In this document: positions 34,992-45,900 of the stretch, in pieces | How positions within the stretch are numbered: the stretch's first letter is position 1 | Layout of the letters: the number at the start of each line of letters is the position of its first letter | DNA from: Aliiglaciecola sp. CAU 1673 | GTDB lineage: Bacteria > Pseudomonadota > Gammaproteobacteria > Enterobacterales > Alteromonadaceae | Assembly: GCF_029223185.1 (NCBI RefSeq) | Contig: NZ_JARHUG010000021.1 | Span: 1-64,000 of the forward strand | Length of the DNA: 64,000 bases | Direction: 5' to 3' | Position numbers and translations under genes: made by a program | The notes under the pieces: model-generated | The model's database searches: none | Seen by the model: only the letters and a program-made list of their open reading frames with translations | Told to the model about the DNA's origin: nothing

Positions 34992-36827
34992 CTACCACCC
35001 ACACTGGCGGCCCTGGTTTTGTTCATCCAGGTAGGCTTTTAGCGGGGCGAAGTAGTCCAGAATGGCAGTTGCATCCATCTGCGGCGAACCGGTCAGACTG
35101 GCCAGCGCCTCTTGCCAAGGTTGGCTCATACCCATTTCCAGCATCTTGTTAAGCGCTGCACCGGCTTCCTTGCTGCCGTAAATAGAGCAGCGGTGCACTG
35201 GCCCCTGATCGCCGGCGATTTCGCACAGTGCCTTATGGAACTGGAACTGCAGAATATGGGCCAGGAAGTAGCGGGTGTAAGGTGTGTTGCCTGGTACATG
35301 GTACTTGGCACCTGGATCGAAAGCATCGGCTGGTCTTTCAACCGGGGCCATCACGCCCTGATACTTTTCGCGCAGTTCCCACCAGGCCTTGTTGTAGTTC
35401 TCTGGCGTTACTTCACCGGAGAATACTTTCCAGCGCCACTGATCCACCATCAAACCAAAAGGTACGAAGGCAATCTTATCCAACGCCACCTGCATCAGCA
35501 TACCGATATCGTTGGACTCATCCGGGATTTCGTCAATCAGACCGATTTCTTTCAGATACTTAGGTGTAATCGACAGTGCGATGGTATCACCGATGGCTTC
35601 ATGGAAGCCGTCGTTGGCAGAGCCACGATACAGAAGCGGTTGGTCCTTGTAGGCGCGCTGATAGAAGTTATGCCCCAGTTCGTGGTGAATCACATTGAAT
35701 TCCTCACCGGTTTTCTGGATACACATCTTGATACGCAGGTCGTCTTTATCGTCGATATCCCATGCCGAGGCATGGCAAATAACATCACGGTCCCTGGGTT
35801 TTTGGAACTGTGAACGCTCCCAGAAAGATTCAGGCAGTGGTTCAAAACCCAGACCGGTAAAGAAGGCCTCGGCCTGCTTAACCATCTTGATTTCATCGTA
35901 GCCTTGCTCATTCAGGGCCTTGGTCACATCCGGCACTTTCATTTCCTGCTCAGGCTTGACCAAGTCATAGATATTGCCCCAGGTTTGTGCCCACATATTG
36001 CCTAACAGGTGCGCCGGAATAGGCTTATCTTGCGGTACCACGTCAGTGCCATAGTGCTCGCCCAATTTGGCGCGTACATGGCAGTGCAGGGCATCATAAA
36101 ACGGCTTCACCTGATTCCAGGTTCTGTCCAGTTCAGGGCCAAACTCATTGGCAGGCATATCATATTTGCCACGCCACAGCGCGCTGGTGTCTTCAAAGCC
36201 CAGCTCTTTGGCACCCTCGTTGGCCAGCGTTACCATTTCTTCATAAAGGGGCTTCATTGGTGGCGAAACCTGACGCCAGCCTTTCCAGATTTCCAGCAAC
36301 AGATCATTGTCACGCTCTGTAGCCATTTTGGCGGTCATCTCACCCAGGCTCCAGCATTCGCCATTTTCACGGCAGTACTGACCTTTGCCGTACATACCGT
36401 CCAGCTCGGAAGACAATTGCGCCAAACGCTCTGACTTGGCAGCATCCGCAGGCGGTGCCAGTACCAGAGAGTTACGCAACAAGTCGAGCTTACGGCGAGT
36501 GTCGGCATCCACCTCTACGTTATTAAACTTCGCCGCTTCTTTGGCCAGTTCGGAAGCGCGGCTGGACCACTTCTCATTCAGATAGGCCGAAACGGCGGCA
36601 GAATCATCATTGATATAGGTGGCATAGACCCAGGCCGCTTGGGCGGCAGGTACCTGCAGCTTAAACAGCTCTTCCTGGGCATTGTCAAGGAAGGCTTTAG
36701 CATCGGCGGCTGTTAGTGCTTTGGCTTGTACGGCTTGTTCAGTCGCGGCTTGTTTAGGTTGGCAGCCGGTAACACCCAGAGCCAGGCCGACCATCATGGC
36801 CGACAGGGTCAGTTTCTGCTTGAGCAT
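34992..36827 (-). CDS. M2 family peptidyl-dipeptidase (ACE-like) lipoprotein
   Basis: A 611-residue zinc metallopeptidase related to angiotensin-converting enzyme, releasing dipeptides from peptide C-termini. The signal peptide ends in the lipobox GVTGC, so it is lipid-anchored. The zinc site is HHELGHNF (HExxH, near 380) with the downstream Glu in HEAIGDTIAL. Family motifs ALWRGKYDMP and YFLAHILQFQFHKALC are present. I start at 36827 with AAGGGG upstream; the first in-frame ATG (36854) adds 9 residues ahead of the signal peptide. It stands alone; its transcript runs into repeat copy 2. Confidence 0.94.
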   Translation of the reverse strand: MLKQKLTLSAMMVGLALGVTGCQPKQAATEQAVQAKALTAADAKAFLDNAQEELFKLQVPAAQAAWVYATYINDDSAAVSAYLNEKWSSRASELAKEAAKFNNVEVDADTRRKLDLLRNSLVLAPPADAAKSERLAQLSSELDGMYGKGQYCRENGECWSLGEMTAKMATERDNDLLLEIWKGWRQVSPPMKPLYEEMVTLANEGAKELGFEDTSALWRGKYDMPANEFGPELDRTWNQVKPFYDALHCHVRAKLGEHYGTDVVPQDKPIPAHLLGNMWAQTWGNIYDLVKPEQEMKVPDVTKALNEQGYDEIKMVKQAEAFFTGLGFEPLPESFWERSQFQKPRDRDVICHASAWDIDDKDDLRIKMCIQKTGEEFNVIHHELGHNFYQRAYKDQPLLYRGSANDGFHEAIGDTIALSITPKYLKEIGLIDEIPDESNDIGMLMQVALDKIAFVPFGLMVDQWRWKVFSGEVTPENYNKAWWELREKYQGVMAPVERPADAFDPGAKYHVPGNTPYTRYFLAHILQFQFHKALCEIAGDQGPVHRCSIYGSKEAGAALNKMLEMGMSQPWQEALASLTGSPQMDATAILDYFAPLKAYLDEQNQGRQCGW

Positions 36828-37219
36828 GGATTCCCCTTGTTGTTGTAAGTCCATGAATAGGGTTCATTGGACGACCGGGTGGATCCCGGTACTAATTGAG
36901 TTTTATGGCCGGCCTGCTGACCGGGTGGCAGCAGTATATCAAGGCATCGGAATGATGGGGAGACAATGGGACGAATTGGTTGATTATTACCAGGGGCGGA
37001 TAAAAAATCGCAAAAAAAAGACCCAATTTCGAAGCGCTAGTGAAATCGGGCCCAGGGAGAGTTGGAAAACATGCAAACTATTGCTGCTATTTCTATGACA
37101 TGTTCAGTTGGCGTTCAGTTCCCGATAAAACCTTTTTTTTGCATATATATTTAAATCTATGTAAATCATTGTGTTAAGCAAGTTTTACTGGTCTGATCTG
37201 TGTTGTTAATAAGTTCTAC
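36828..37219. other. Divergent intergenic region between M2 peptidase and psrA
   Basis: No gene is supported. It must contain the leftward peptidase promoter near 36840-36950, but I see no clear hexamers. The part around 37120-37200 is strongly AT-rich, with poly-T and TATATAT tracts. Confidence 0.5.
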
Positions 37220-37248
37220 TTGAAATCCAAGCGATTTAAACATAAATT
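37220..37248 (+). promoter_or_regulatory. Putative sigma-70 promoter of psrA-fadE
   Basis: TTGAAA (5 of 6) and TAAATT (4 of 6) are separated by 17 bases. The start of transcription would fall within the PsrA box that follows. Confidence 0.6.
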
Positions 37249-37265
37249 TCAAACTGTTGTTTGAA
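37248..37265 (+). promoter_or_regulatory. PsrA-type operator (CAAAC-N4-GTTTG)
   Basis: TTCAAAC-TGTT-GTTTGAA is a perfect inverted repeat containing CAAACTGTTGTTTG, which fits the PsrA consensus known from Pseudomonas ((C/G)AAAC-N2-4-GTTT(G/C)). It begins at the last base of the -10 and covers the expected start site, an ideal position for repression. It supports autorepression relieved by long-chain fatty acids or their CoA esters. Confidence 0.82.
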
Positions 37266-37278
37266 TCAGGTGTTTAGT

Positions 37279-37947
37279 ATGAGTGCGGAAACCAAGACTC
37301 AGATCCTCGATGCAGCGGAAGTTCTCTTTTCCGAGCATGGTTTTGGAGATACCTCCCTACGGGCCATAACCAGCCAAGCCAAGGTGAATCTGGCCTCGGT
37401 CAATTACCATTTCGGCTCAAAGAAACAGCTTATTCAGGAAGTGTTGCAGCGCTACTTGCGAGTGCTGATGCCCAGTGTCGATCAGCAGGTGAAGCAACTG
37501 CTGGCGAAACACCCACAGCCTTCGGTTGAACAAGTATTTGCCAGCCTGATCCAGCCTTTGTTGCTGCTTAATCAGGTGCGTCCTCAGGGCACGGCAATAT
37601 TTGTGCGATTGCTGGGGCGTGGCTATTCAGAATCACAAGGACACTTACGCAAATATATCACCGTGCATTACGGCGATATGCTTAAGCGTTTTGTCAGCGC
37701 CGTGCATCTGGCCGTGCCACAACTAAGTGATGCAGAGATCTTTTGGCGTTTGCACTTTGCCATCGGTACCTTTGTGTTCACCATGGCCTCCAGTAAAGCG
37801 CTGAGTGAAATCGCCGAAGCGGACTACCAGGAGCCGGTAGCCGTTGCCGATATTATTCAGAAACTAATCCCTTACATATCTGCGGGAGTAGGGGCGCCAG
37901 CCGCTCAGTACTCCTTTGGTCTCAATCCTGTCAAAGATATAGCCTAA
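37279..37947 (+). CDS. psrA: TetR-family regulator, PsrA-like
   Basis: A 222-residue repressor with an N-terminal helix-turn-helix (about 5-50: ILDAAEVLFSEHGFGDTSLRAITSQAKVN, then LASVNYHFGSKKQLI) and a C-terminal ligand domain. The sequence and its place 12 bases before fadE match PsrA, a fatty-acid-responsive repressor of beta-oxidation genes in Pseudomonas and Shewanella. I start at the ATG 37279; the in-frame TTG at 37261 lies inside the operator. The symbol is inferred from family, operator and neighbour. Confidence 0.85.
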   Translation: MSAETKTQILDAAEVLFSEHGFGDTSLRAITSQAKVNLASVNYHFGSKKQLIQEVLQRYLRVLMPSVDQQVKQLLAKHPQPSVEQVFASLIQPLLLLNQVRPQGTAIFVRLLGRGYSESQGHLRKYITVHYGDMLKRFVSAVHLAVPQLSDAEIFWRLHFAIGTFVFTMASSKALSEIAEADYQEPVAVADIIQKLIPYISAGVGAPAAQYSFGLNPVKDIA

Positions 37948-37959
37948 GAAGGTGTCGCC

Positions 37960-40284
37960 ATGTCTATATTGCTGATCCTCGTTGTCGTCCTGGCCATTGT
38001 GCTCGGCGTCACGGATATCCGTCGTAACCTGATCACCAAACCGGTGTTTCAGATTTTCAAAAAGATTCTACCGCCCATGTCCAGCACCGAGCGTGAAGCC
38101 ATGGAGGCGGGCTCCATTTGGTGGGAAGGCGAGCTGTTTCGCGGTAATCCCGACTGGAGCAAATTGCATGGATACGCCAAACCCCAGCTGAATGAAGAAG
38201 AGCAGGCTTTCCTGGACAACCAGGTAGAAACCCTGCTGGCCATGCTGGATGATTACAAAATTGTGCATGAGCAAAAAGATCTGCCTAAGGAAGTGTGGGA
38301 TTACCTGCGTCAGGAAGGCTTCTTTGCCATGATTATTCCTAAGGCTTATGGCGGCAAAGAGTTCTCTGCCATTGCCAACTCTACTATCGTATCGCGCATC
38401 TCCACGCGCTCGTTGAGCGTGGCGGTTACCGTGATGGTGCCTAACTCATTAGGCCCCGGCGAATTACTGCTGCACTACGGTACTGAAGAGCAGAAAAACT
38501 ACTGGTTACCGCGTCTGTCCAGTGGCAAAGACATTCCTTGCTTTGCCCTGACCGGTCCTGAAGCAGGCTCTGACGCCGGCGCTATTCCCGATACCGGCAT
38601 CGTCTGTAAAGGCATGCATGAGGGTAAAGAAGTGTTGGGCCTGAAGCTCAATTGGGACAAGCGTTATATCACTCTGGCGCCTGTAGCCTCTGTATTGGGC
38701 CTGGCCTTTAAGATGTATGACCCTGAAGGCCTGCTCGGTGACAAAGAAGAGCTGGGTATTACCTGTGCTCTGATCCCCACCAGCCACCCAGGCGTGCAGG
38801 TAGGCGATCGCCATTATCCAGTGGGTCAAGCCTTTATGAACGGGACTACTAAGGGCGAAGATGTGTTTGTTCCCCTGGATTGGATTATCGGTGGCGTAGA
38901 CTACGCAGGTCGTGGCTGGCGTATGCTGGTGGAATGTCTGTCTGCGGGCCGTGGTATCAGCCTGCCGGCCCTGGCCACTGCGACTGCACATCTGTCTTCC
39001 CGTACTACCGGCGCCTATGCCGCAGTGCGTAAACAGTTTGGTATGTCTATTGGTAAATTCGAGGGGATCCAGGAAGCCATGGGCCGCATCGGAGGCCTGA
39101 CCTATACCCTGGAAGCCATGCGTACCATGACTGCTGGTGCTATTGATTTAGGTGAAAGCCCGTCTGTCGTTACCGCCATTGCCAAATACCATATGACCGA
39201 AATGTCCCGTGAAGTCATTAATGACGCCATGGACGTGCACGCTGGTAAAGGCGTGCAGCTAGGACCTAAGAACTACTTGGCCCACCAGTACTTCGGTACG
39301 CCAGTGGCGATCACGGTGGAAGGGGCCAATATTCTTACCCGTAACCTGATGATTTTCGGTCAGGGTGCAACGCGCTGCCATCCTTATGTGTTTGCAGAGA
39401 TGGAAGCCGCGGCCAATGCCGACGTAGAAAAGGGTCTGAAGGATTTTGATTCACTGCTGGTCAAGCATGTGGGCTTTGCTACCGGCAACTTCTTCGGCGC
39501 TTTGTTCCAGGGCCTGACTGTGGGTGCCTTTAACAGCTCGCCTGTGGCCGGTGAAACCCAGGATTACTACAAGCAGATGGCGCGTATGTCCAAAGGCCTG
39601 GCTCTGTGTGCCGACTTCTCCATGCTGATTCTGGGTGGTGATCTCAAGCGTAAGGAAATGATCTCCGCACGTTTGGGCGATGTGTTAAGCCAGTTATATA
39701 TCGGTTCTGCGGTGTTGCGTCGCTATGAAAGTGACGGCCGTCAGGTTGCTGATCTGCCCTTTGTTCACTATGCCCTGAAGCGTTGCTTGTTCAAGATCGG
39801 TGTGGCCTTCGACGGCTTCTTCCAGAACTTCCCCAACCGCTTGGTGGCCAACGTGCTCAAGCGCACCGTTTTCCCTTGGGGTATTCACTTTCAGATGCCT
39901 GCCGATGATATCACTCAGCAGGTTAGCGATTCGCTGATGGTGCCTGGTGTGATGCGCGATCGTCTGACGCACCTGTGCTATATCGGTAAGGAAGCAGATG
40001 ATCCAGTCGGGATCGTAGAAAACGCCTTTATCGCGATGCACGATGTGGTGCCGGTTGAGAAGAAAATTCTCAAGGCGCAAAAAGAAGGTGTTCTGCCGCG
40101 CAAACTGCCATTGGCTAAAACCCTGGAGCTGGCGCTGGAAAAAGCCGTTATCTCCGAGCATGAAGCAGAACAGCTCAAGCGTACCAACAGCATGCGTCTG
40201 CTGGCCCTGAGTGTGGATGATTTCACGCCGGGTAGCCTGGAAAAACTTGCGGTGAAGGCTGAGAAGAAAAAATCCGTCGCTTAA
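37960..40284 (+). CDS. fadE: Acyl-CoA dehydrogenase FadE
   Basis: First enzyme of aerobic beta-oxidation, making trans-2-enoyl-CoA from acyl-CoA with FAD. The 774-residue size fits the large FadE type (about 814 in E. coli) rather than the 380-residue ACADs. It has an N-terminal membrane helix (about 1-22), GYAKPQLNEEEQAFLDNQVETLL, the FAD/substrate regions FALTGPEAGSDAGAIPDTG and GRGWRMLVECLSAGRGISLPAL, VHAGKGVQLGPKNYL, and a C-terminal extension. It is cotranscribed with psrA and thus presumably under the PsrA box. Confidence 0.96.
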   Translation: MSILLILVVVLAIVLGVTDIRRNLITKPVFQIFKKILPPMSSTEREAMEAGSIWWEGELFRGNPDWSKLHGYAKPQLNEEEQAFLDNQVETLLAMLDDYKIVHEQKDLPKEVWDYLRQEGFFAMIIPKAYGGKEFSAIANSTIVSRISTRSLSVAVTVMVPNSLGPGELLLHYGTEEQKNYWLPRLSSGKDIPCFALTGPEAGSDAGAIPDTGIVCKGMHEGKEVLGLKLNWDKRYITLAPVASVLGLAFKMYDPEGLLGDKEELGITCALIPTSHPGVQVGDRHYPVGQAFMNGTTKGEDVFVPLDWIIGGVDYAGRGWRMLVECLSAGRGISLPALATATAHLSSRTTGAYAAVRKQFGMSIGKFEGIQEAMGRIGGLTYTLEAMRTMTAGAIDLGESPSVVTAIAKYHMTEMSREVINDAMDVHAGKGVQLGPKNYLAHQYFGTPVAITVEGANILTRNLMIFGQGATRCHPYVFAEMEAAANADVEKGLKDFDSLLVKHVGFATGNFFGALFQGLTVGAFNSSPVAGETQDYYKQMARMSKGLALCADFSMLILGGDLKRKEMISARLGDVLSQLYIGSAVLRRYESDGRQVADLPFVHYALKRCLFKIGVAFDGFFQNFPNRLVANVLKRTVFPWGIHFQMPADDITQQVSDSLMVPGVMRDRLTHLCYIGKEADDPVGIVENAFIAMHDVVPVEKKILKAQKEGVLPRKLPLAKTLELALEKAVISEHEAEQLKRTNSMRLLALSVDDFTPGSLEKLAVKAEKKKSVA

Positions 40285-40310
40285 AAGCAACTGATTTGAT
40301 TTAAATATAG

Positions 40311-40337
40311 AAGCCGGTCATCGACCGGCTTTTTTTA
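40311..40337 (+). terminator. Terminator of psrA-fadE
   Basis: AAGCCGGTC and GACCGGCTT form a stem with loop AT, followed by seven T. Confidence 0.93.
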
Positions 40338-40460
40338 TGGGAGCAAATTTCAACGTGCACTCCTGGCATTTCTTGTGAAGACGGACGCAAGAGTTCACAA
40401 GCTTTCTGTCTTTGTATCAATAGATGCAAATATTTGATGAGCTGAGGCTTTGCCAAGGCA

Positions 40461-40487
40461 AAAAAAAACGCCCTAGGTAGGGCGTTT
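40461..40487 (-). terminator. Terminator of the TonB-dependent receptor gene
   Basis: On the minus strand AAACGCCCTACCTAGGGCGT forms a hairpin followed by a long T-run. It lies 24 bases after the receptor stop. Confidence 0.92.
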
Positions 40488-40510
40488 CGATTGTTCAGGA
40501 AGAACTGCGA

Positions 40511-42736
40511 TTAATAGAAATTCATCTTGAATTCGACACCGACAATACGGGGATCGTTAACAAAGACAGTGTTGTTGTTAAAGTCGATACCGCCTTTGAT
40601 ATTGTGACGATCGGTGATGTTACGGCCAAACAGAGCCACGGTGTAATCGTGGTCGAAGTTCTCGTAACCGATCTTCACGCCGCCCTCGTAGTTGTCGTCG
40701 GTAAAGAATTCCTTGGACTCATAGAGGAACAGATTGGTATCACCCTGGAAGGCCCAGTCGGTGAACATAAAGAATTCACCGTCATCTCCCATCGGCACGC
40801 TGAAACGGGCAGTAAAGTTAAAGGTTTCTTTAGGCGATTGCGGGAAAGGGTTACCGTCAATCAGGGCTGCGCCGTTTACGATAGGATCGGTCACAGTACA
40901 CTGGCCTGAACCACAAGGCGCCACGCGCAGGTTTTCGTCTTTCAGCTCGGTGTCGTTATAGCCATAACCTGCTGTTAGTGTCAGGTTGTCGCTAACCAGA
41001 TACTCCAAGTCGATTTCCACACCCTGACCTGTGCCTTTATCGGCATTGATCAGACGGTTGCCCTGGCTTTCACCACCGATGGCAGACAGTTGGATATCGT
41101 CAATTTCGTACCAGAACAAGGCGGCGTTAAGACGCAGGGTGTCATCTAACAAATCAGACTTAAAGCCCACTTCGAAGGACTCGATGGTTTCTGCATCGGC
41201 CACTGAGGGGGCACCTTCAAAGGCCACATCGCGGCCCTGAATGGTCTGGGCGCGGAAGCCGCTGGCCACGCGGGTAAACAGGCTGGTGTCGTCTGTCAGA
41301 TTGTAGTTCAGTGCCAGTTCCCAGCTGATTTGGCCATCATCCACATTGATGTCTTCATAGTCCTGAACCTGGGCAGCGCCAATAACCAGGGCAAAGCCGT
41401 TAACGTTCTGATCGCCTACGCGGAAATCTTTTTCGTCATAGGTATAACGAATACCACCGGTGGCCGTCAGCTTATCGGTGATATCGTACGAACTTTGACC
41501 AAATACAGCCCAGGTGTAGTTCTCATGGAATACCGTGGTAGCACCGAAGAAACCATCGATACTGGTGACGCCAAATGAGGAATCAAAGTAGTAAGCACCG
41601 AATTGCCAGTCATAGCCTTCGGTACCGGAGCTGGCAAGACGAATTTCCTGGCTGAATTGCTTCAGATCGTCAAGCTGGTCTTCGGTAACCGCATCAAAGG
41701 GGACAAAGCCAGGCAATTGGCCGGCAACACCGCCGTCGATATCGCCTTTTCCTTTACCATCGGCAGACTCAAAAGCGGTAATAGAGGTCAATGTGGAGCC
41801 GCTTAATTCAATATCCAGCTTTAATGAGACCCCATCGGCATCATACTTCTGGAAGTTGTTATCGCCCTGGTTGTAATACACAGTTTCACGATCATAGTTG
41901 TCGTTCAGCTGGTTGCTGCCTTTGCTCACTGCGTTGGCGCGGAACAGGGTAGAGGTACCGTCCAGTTCACGGGTGTGCAGGTTTAACAACGCGCTGAAAT
42001 CGCCGGTGTCATATAAAAACTGCATACGACCAGCGATTTCATGGAATCCACCCATGGCGTCTTTTTCGCCGGTATAGCCGTTGGTGACCCAGTCTTCACG
42101 GTTTTGCGACATAAAGGAGAAACGGAAAGACAAATCGTCGGTGATACCGTTGCCTACCGCACCTTCGATATTTTTGGTGCCGAAGCTGGCCAACTGCGCT
42201 TCAACGAAAGCGTCGAAGTCCTGGCGTGGTTTGGCGGTATCAAATTTTACAATACCGGCCGTGGTGTTACGTCCAAACAGAGTACCCTGCGGACCACGGA
42301 TCACTTCTACGCGTTCAACGTCAAACAGGGGGGTACTCTTGAGGATCACGTTCTCCATGACCACATCATCCATCACGATGGAAACGGGCTGAGAAGCGGC
42401 CAAGTCGAAATCTGAGTTACCCAGACCACGAATATAGAAACGCGGTGCTACACGGCCGTTAGAGGATTCGGCGTAAAGGCCTGGAACACGACTGGATAAG
42501 GCCAGAATATCTTCTCCGCCGGAGAACATAGCTTCGAAACGCTCACCGCTTAAGGCGGCGACGGAGATTGGCACTTCCTGAATGCTTTGAGTACGCTTTT
42601 GAGCGGTAACGGTGATTTGTTCCAATTTACCGTCGTTTGCTGCTTCTGTTTCTGCGGCGTCTTGGGCAAAGCTCATGGAGCTAAACAGGGCGGCTTGCAC
42701 GCAAAGTGCAATCGAGGCTTTCTTCAATGTTTTCAT
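40511..42736 (-). CDS. TonB-dependent outer-membrane receptor
   Basis: A 741-residue outer-membrane transporter. Signal peptide MKTLKKASIALCVQAALFSSMSFA; TonB-box-like stretch LEQITVTAQKR near 38; plug domain with RVPGLYAE, IRGLGNSD, VERVEVIRGPQGTLFGRNTTAG; then a beta-barrel ending in VEFKMNFY with the terminal aromatic residue. It is of the type abundant in marine Alteromonadales that take up varied substrates. I found no Fur box upstream, so an iron role is not indicated. It is convergent with fadE; the substrate is unknown. Confidence 0.92.
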   Translation of the reverse strand: MKTLKKASIALCVQAALFSSMSFAQDAAETEAANDGKLEQITVTAQKRTQSIQEVPISVAALSGERFEAMFSGGEDILALSSRVPGLYAESSNGRVAPRFYIRGLGNSDFDLAASQPVSIVMDDVVMENVILKSTPLFDVERVEVIRGPQGTLFGRNTTAGIVKFDTAKPRQDFDAFVEAQLASFGTKNIEGAVGNGITDDLSFRFSFMSQNREDWVTNGYTGEKDAMGGFHEIAGRMQFLYDTGDFSALLNLHTRELDGTSTLFRANAVSKGSNQLNDNYDRETVYYNQGDNNFQKYDADGVSLKLDIELSGSTLTSITAFESADGKGKGDIDGGVAGQLPGFVPFDAVTEDQLDDLKQFSQEIRLASSGTEGYDWQFGAYYFDSSFGVTSIDGFFGATTVFHENYTWAVFGQSSYDITDKLTATGGIRYTYDEKDFRVGDQNVNGFALVIGAAQVQDYEDINVDDGQISWELALNYNLTDDTSLFTRVASGFRAQTIQGRDVAFEGAPSVADAETIESFEVGFKSDLLDDTLRLNAALFWYEIDDIQLSAIGGESQGNRLINADKGTGQGVEIDLEYLVSDNLTLTAGYGYNDTELKDENLRVAPCGSGQCTVTDPIVNGAALIDGNPFPQSPKETFNFTARFSVPMGDDGEFFMFTDWAFQGDTNLFLYESKEFFTDDNYEGGVKIGYENFDHDYTVALFGRNITDRHNIKGGIDFNNNTVFVNDPRIVGVEFKMNFY

Positions 42737-42999
42737 TATCTGTACCAGTTGATGTGCCTAAGTTTTTATTGATGCGTCTTTGTTCGGTATCCTGTTCATT
42801 TTTAGATGAAAAAATAAACAGTGCAACCCTTGCTTAAGCTTTTGTTGAGAAAGGGCCGGATTGGGTCACTCAGACCGAGTTCTATTGTATCAAGACAATG
42901 CCAAAATATAACCTTAGTGACGGATTTATCTCAGTTTTATGACAAAAAGTGGGGAGGGAGCATAATCTGTTGCCGATTCGGTTACTCGCCTGTTCTAAG
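42737..42999. other. Upstream region of the TonB receptor, no gene
   Basis: About 260 bases between two leftward genes. It should hold the receptor promoter. I looked for Fur- and PsrA-type sites and saw none. No terminator hairpin is evident for the kinase gene ending at 43000, so readthrough is possible. Confidence 0.45.
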
Positions 43000-45900
43000 T
43001 TAACGACGAATTTTCTGCTCCAGCCAGGCTTTCAATGCACCGGGCTTGATGGGTTTGGCCAGAAAATCTACTCCGATGCTTCTGGCGCGAGCTTTAAGGC
43101 CTTCCTCTTTTACCGCCGTCACCAATAAAGCGGGGATTTTTTTATTCCATTGTTGACGTAATTGTTGGATAAGCGCCAGGCCATCAGCCTCATCACCATT
43201 TAGCTGGTAATCCACAATCATGGCTTGCGGAGGCTTGATGCTCTTCGCCTTATCTGATGCCTGTGGACCGTTTGAAAACAGACGTGGCTGACATTGCCAC
43301 TTTTGTAGCAGACTTTTAAGCGCATCCAGATTGGTTGGGTCATCATCTACACACCAGATCTCGCTGGTATCGAGTTGGCTGCTCTGCGGGGCGGACACCA
43401 GCGCCTGGGGTTTGGCAGTGCTTTGTCCCAAGGGTACCCAGACGCTAAAACAGCTGCCTTTGCCAAGTTCAGAGCGAAGGGTGAGAGGATGGCCCAGTTG
43501 TTCACTCATTTTCTTGACCACACTCAGTCCCAGTCCCAGGCCCTGAATGTCACCGCGGTGGGCGCGATAAAAATCACTGAAAATTCTGCTCTGATCAGCC
43601 GTGGCAATCCCCATGCCCTGATCCCAGACCTGGATCAACACTTTATCCCCACGCGCCCGACAACATACCAGAACCCGCTTGCCGGGACTGTATTTGACTG
43701 CATTACTGATGAGGTTTTGCAGGATACGGCGCAGATACGTGGCGTCGCTGTGGACCATCAGGTCTTTACTTTTAACTTCAAAACGGACCTGGTTTCTATC
43801 AGCCAGCACCCGCGCTTCCTGCATCAAAGGTTGCAGAATATCGGTCAGAGGGAAGTCCTGTGCTGAAGGCGTCATCGCGCCTTGTTCTAGCTTGGCAATT
43901 TCGAGCAGGGTAGATATCAGCTGTTCACTGGAGGTCAGCGAACTCCCTAATTTGTGTAGAATTTCTTTATTGTGTGATGACAGTTCCTCTTCATCCAGAG
44001 ATGACAGGTAAAGGCGGGCGGCATTGAGCGGCTGCAAAATATCGTGACTGGCGAGCGCCAGGAAACGGCTCTTCGATTGGTTTGCCTGCTCGGCAGTTTG
44101 CTTGGCCAGTTTCAACTCTTCATTAATTTCACGGATCTGTTGGGTGCGGTGATCAATACGTCGCTCCAAGTTGATATTGGCCTCTTCCAGGGCCTTCTGG
44201 ATCTCCACATGTTCGGTAATGTCGGTAAAGCTGGTCACAAAGCCGCCATCGGGCAATGGATTACCAATCATCTCAATAACCCGGCCATCGGAGCGGCGAC
44301 GGATAAATCGATGGGCTGAGCCTTGCTGCATATATTGCAAACGCTTTTGCACCAACTCTTCCACCTTGCCAGGTCCGCACTCACCGCGCTCGGCATTGAA
44401 ACGCACCAGTTTTTCGACTGGTTGACCCACTTTGACAAGGCCTGTGGGATAATCAAAGAGCTGCAGATAGGAGCGATTCCAAGCCACCAGCTCTAAATCT
44501 TTGTTGATTACACTGATCCCCTGCGGCAGGTTCTCGATGCTACTGAAAAGGATGGCCTGATGGGTTTTCAGGGCTTCGGTAGTATCTTCAAAGAAACTAA
44601 AGACCTCCTCCACATCCAGTTGTTTTCCTTGCACCAGGACACTGATCAAGCTTCTAGCAGAACTGCCGCCGACTACACCGGCCAGGCTGCGCTCGCAAAA
44701 CTGGATAAAGGCATCGCTGGGCAATGCGTGGGAGGCGAGAGGCGTGCCGTGTTCCTGGATAAAGTCGGCTAATAGCTGTTCGGTGCGTCGCTGACCAACA
44801 AAGGTGCTGAGTAATGCTTGTAAATCGCCGACCTTTAACTGGCTGTCTGGCGTCAACGAGCTGGCAGGTTGCACCGAAGCCTGAGGGCGCACAAAGGAGG
44901 TGGCCTGAATGCGATCCAGCAAGCTATGTCCTGCGCTGATGGAGAACAGAACATAGGCTCCGAAATTGGCCAGGACACTGATTACGACACCTTGGGTGAT
45001 GATGGAAGTGTTGTCTCCGCTGTTTGGCAGTTGGATAAGCGGAAACAGAATAAACAGCACCCAGCAGCCAAACCCCACGGCCAGGCCAGCTAAAACACCA
45101 CTGGCATGCCCTTGTCGCCAATACAGACCGCCTAAAATGGCGGGCACCAATTGCACTACCAGAGAAAACGCCAATAAGCCCATGCTAGCCAAGGCACTTT
45201 GGTTGGCCCAGCCGGTGTAATAGCCATAGGCCAGAATAAGGATAAGGAAAATCACCAGGCGACGCAGGCGTAACAATTTGTCCTGATGCCCTGGCTCTGT
45301 AAGCCAGGCGCGCGGTTGGCGGCGAATCAGCAGTGGTACCAGTACATCATTGGTCAGCATGGTGCCCAAAGCCAGACTGGAGACCACGATCATGGCCGTG
45401 GCGGCGGAAATCCCACCTAAGAATACGAGCAGGCTTAGCCAGGGCTTAAGACCTGCCAACTGCATTAGGAAAGTATCCTGATCGGTCCCCATTTGCCCAA
45501 ATAAGGCGTTGCCGCCAACGGCGACTGGCACAATGGCCAGAGAAATAAGCAACAAATACAAAGGAAACAGCCAGCGGGCAGTGGCGAGATGTGATGGGTG
45601 GTGGTTGTCCACAATCATCACATGAAACTGTCTGGGTAGGCAGAAAATGGCCCCCGCCGCCATCAACGATACCACTGCAAAGTCAAAGCCAGATCCTGAC
45701 CAGTTCTGCCAGGGCTCCAACATTACTTTGGCTGGAACGGTTACGTCATTGCTTAACAGGGTATAGGCAAAAAGGGCGGCACAGCATAGACCCAGCAATT
45801 TCACCAGCGATTCGACGGCAATAGCCAGCATCAGACCCGAGCGATACTGGGTGATATCTGCATGGCGAGTACCAAAAATAACCGCAAATAGGGCCATCAG

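Noticed and set aside
35112-35813. 233-codon plus-strand frame inside the M2 peptidase gene
   Set aside because: Covers the complement of the HExxH region of a clear peptidase; no signal of its own.
42737-42999. Fur box upstream of the TonB-dependent receptor
   Set aside because: Searched for GATAATGATAATCATTATC-like sequence; no adequate match seen, so iron control is not claimed.
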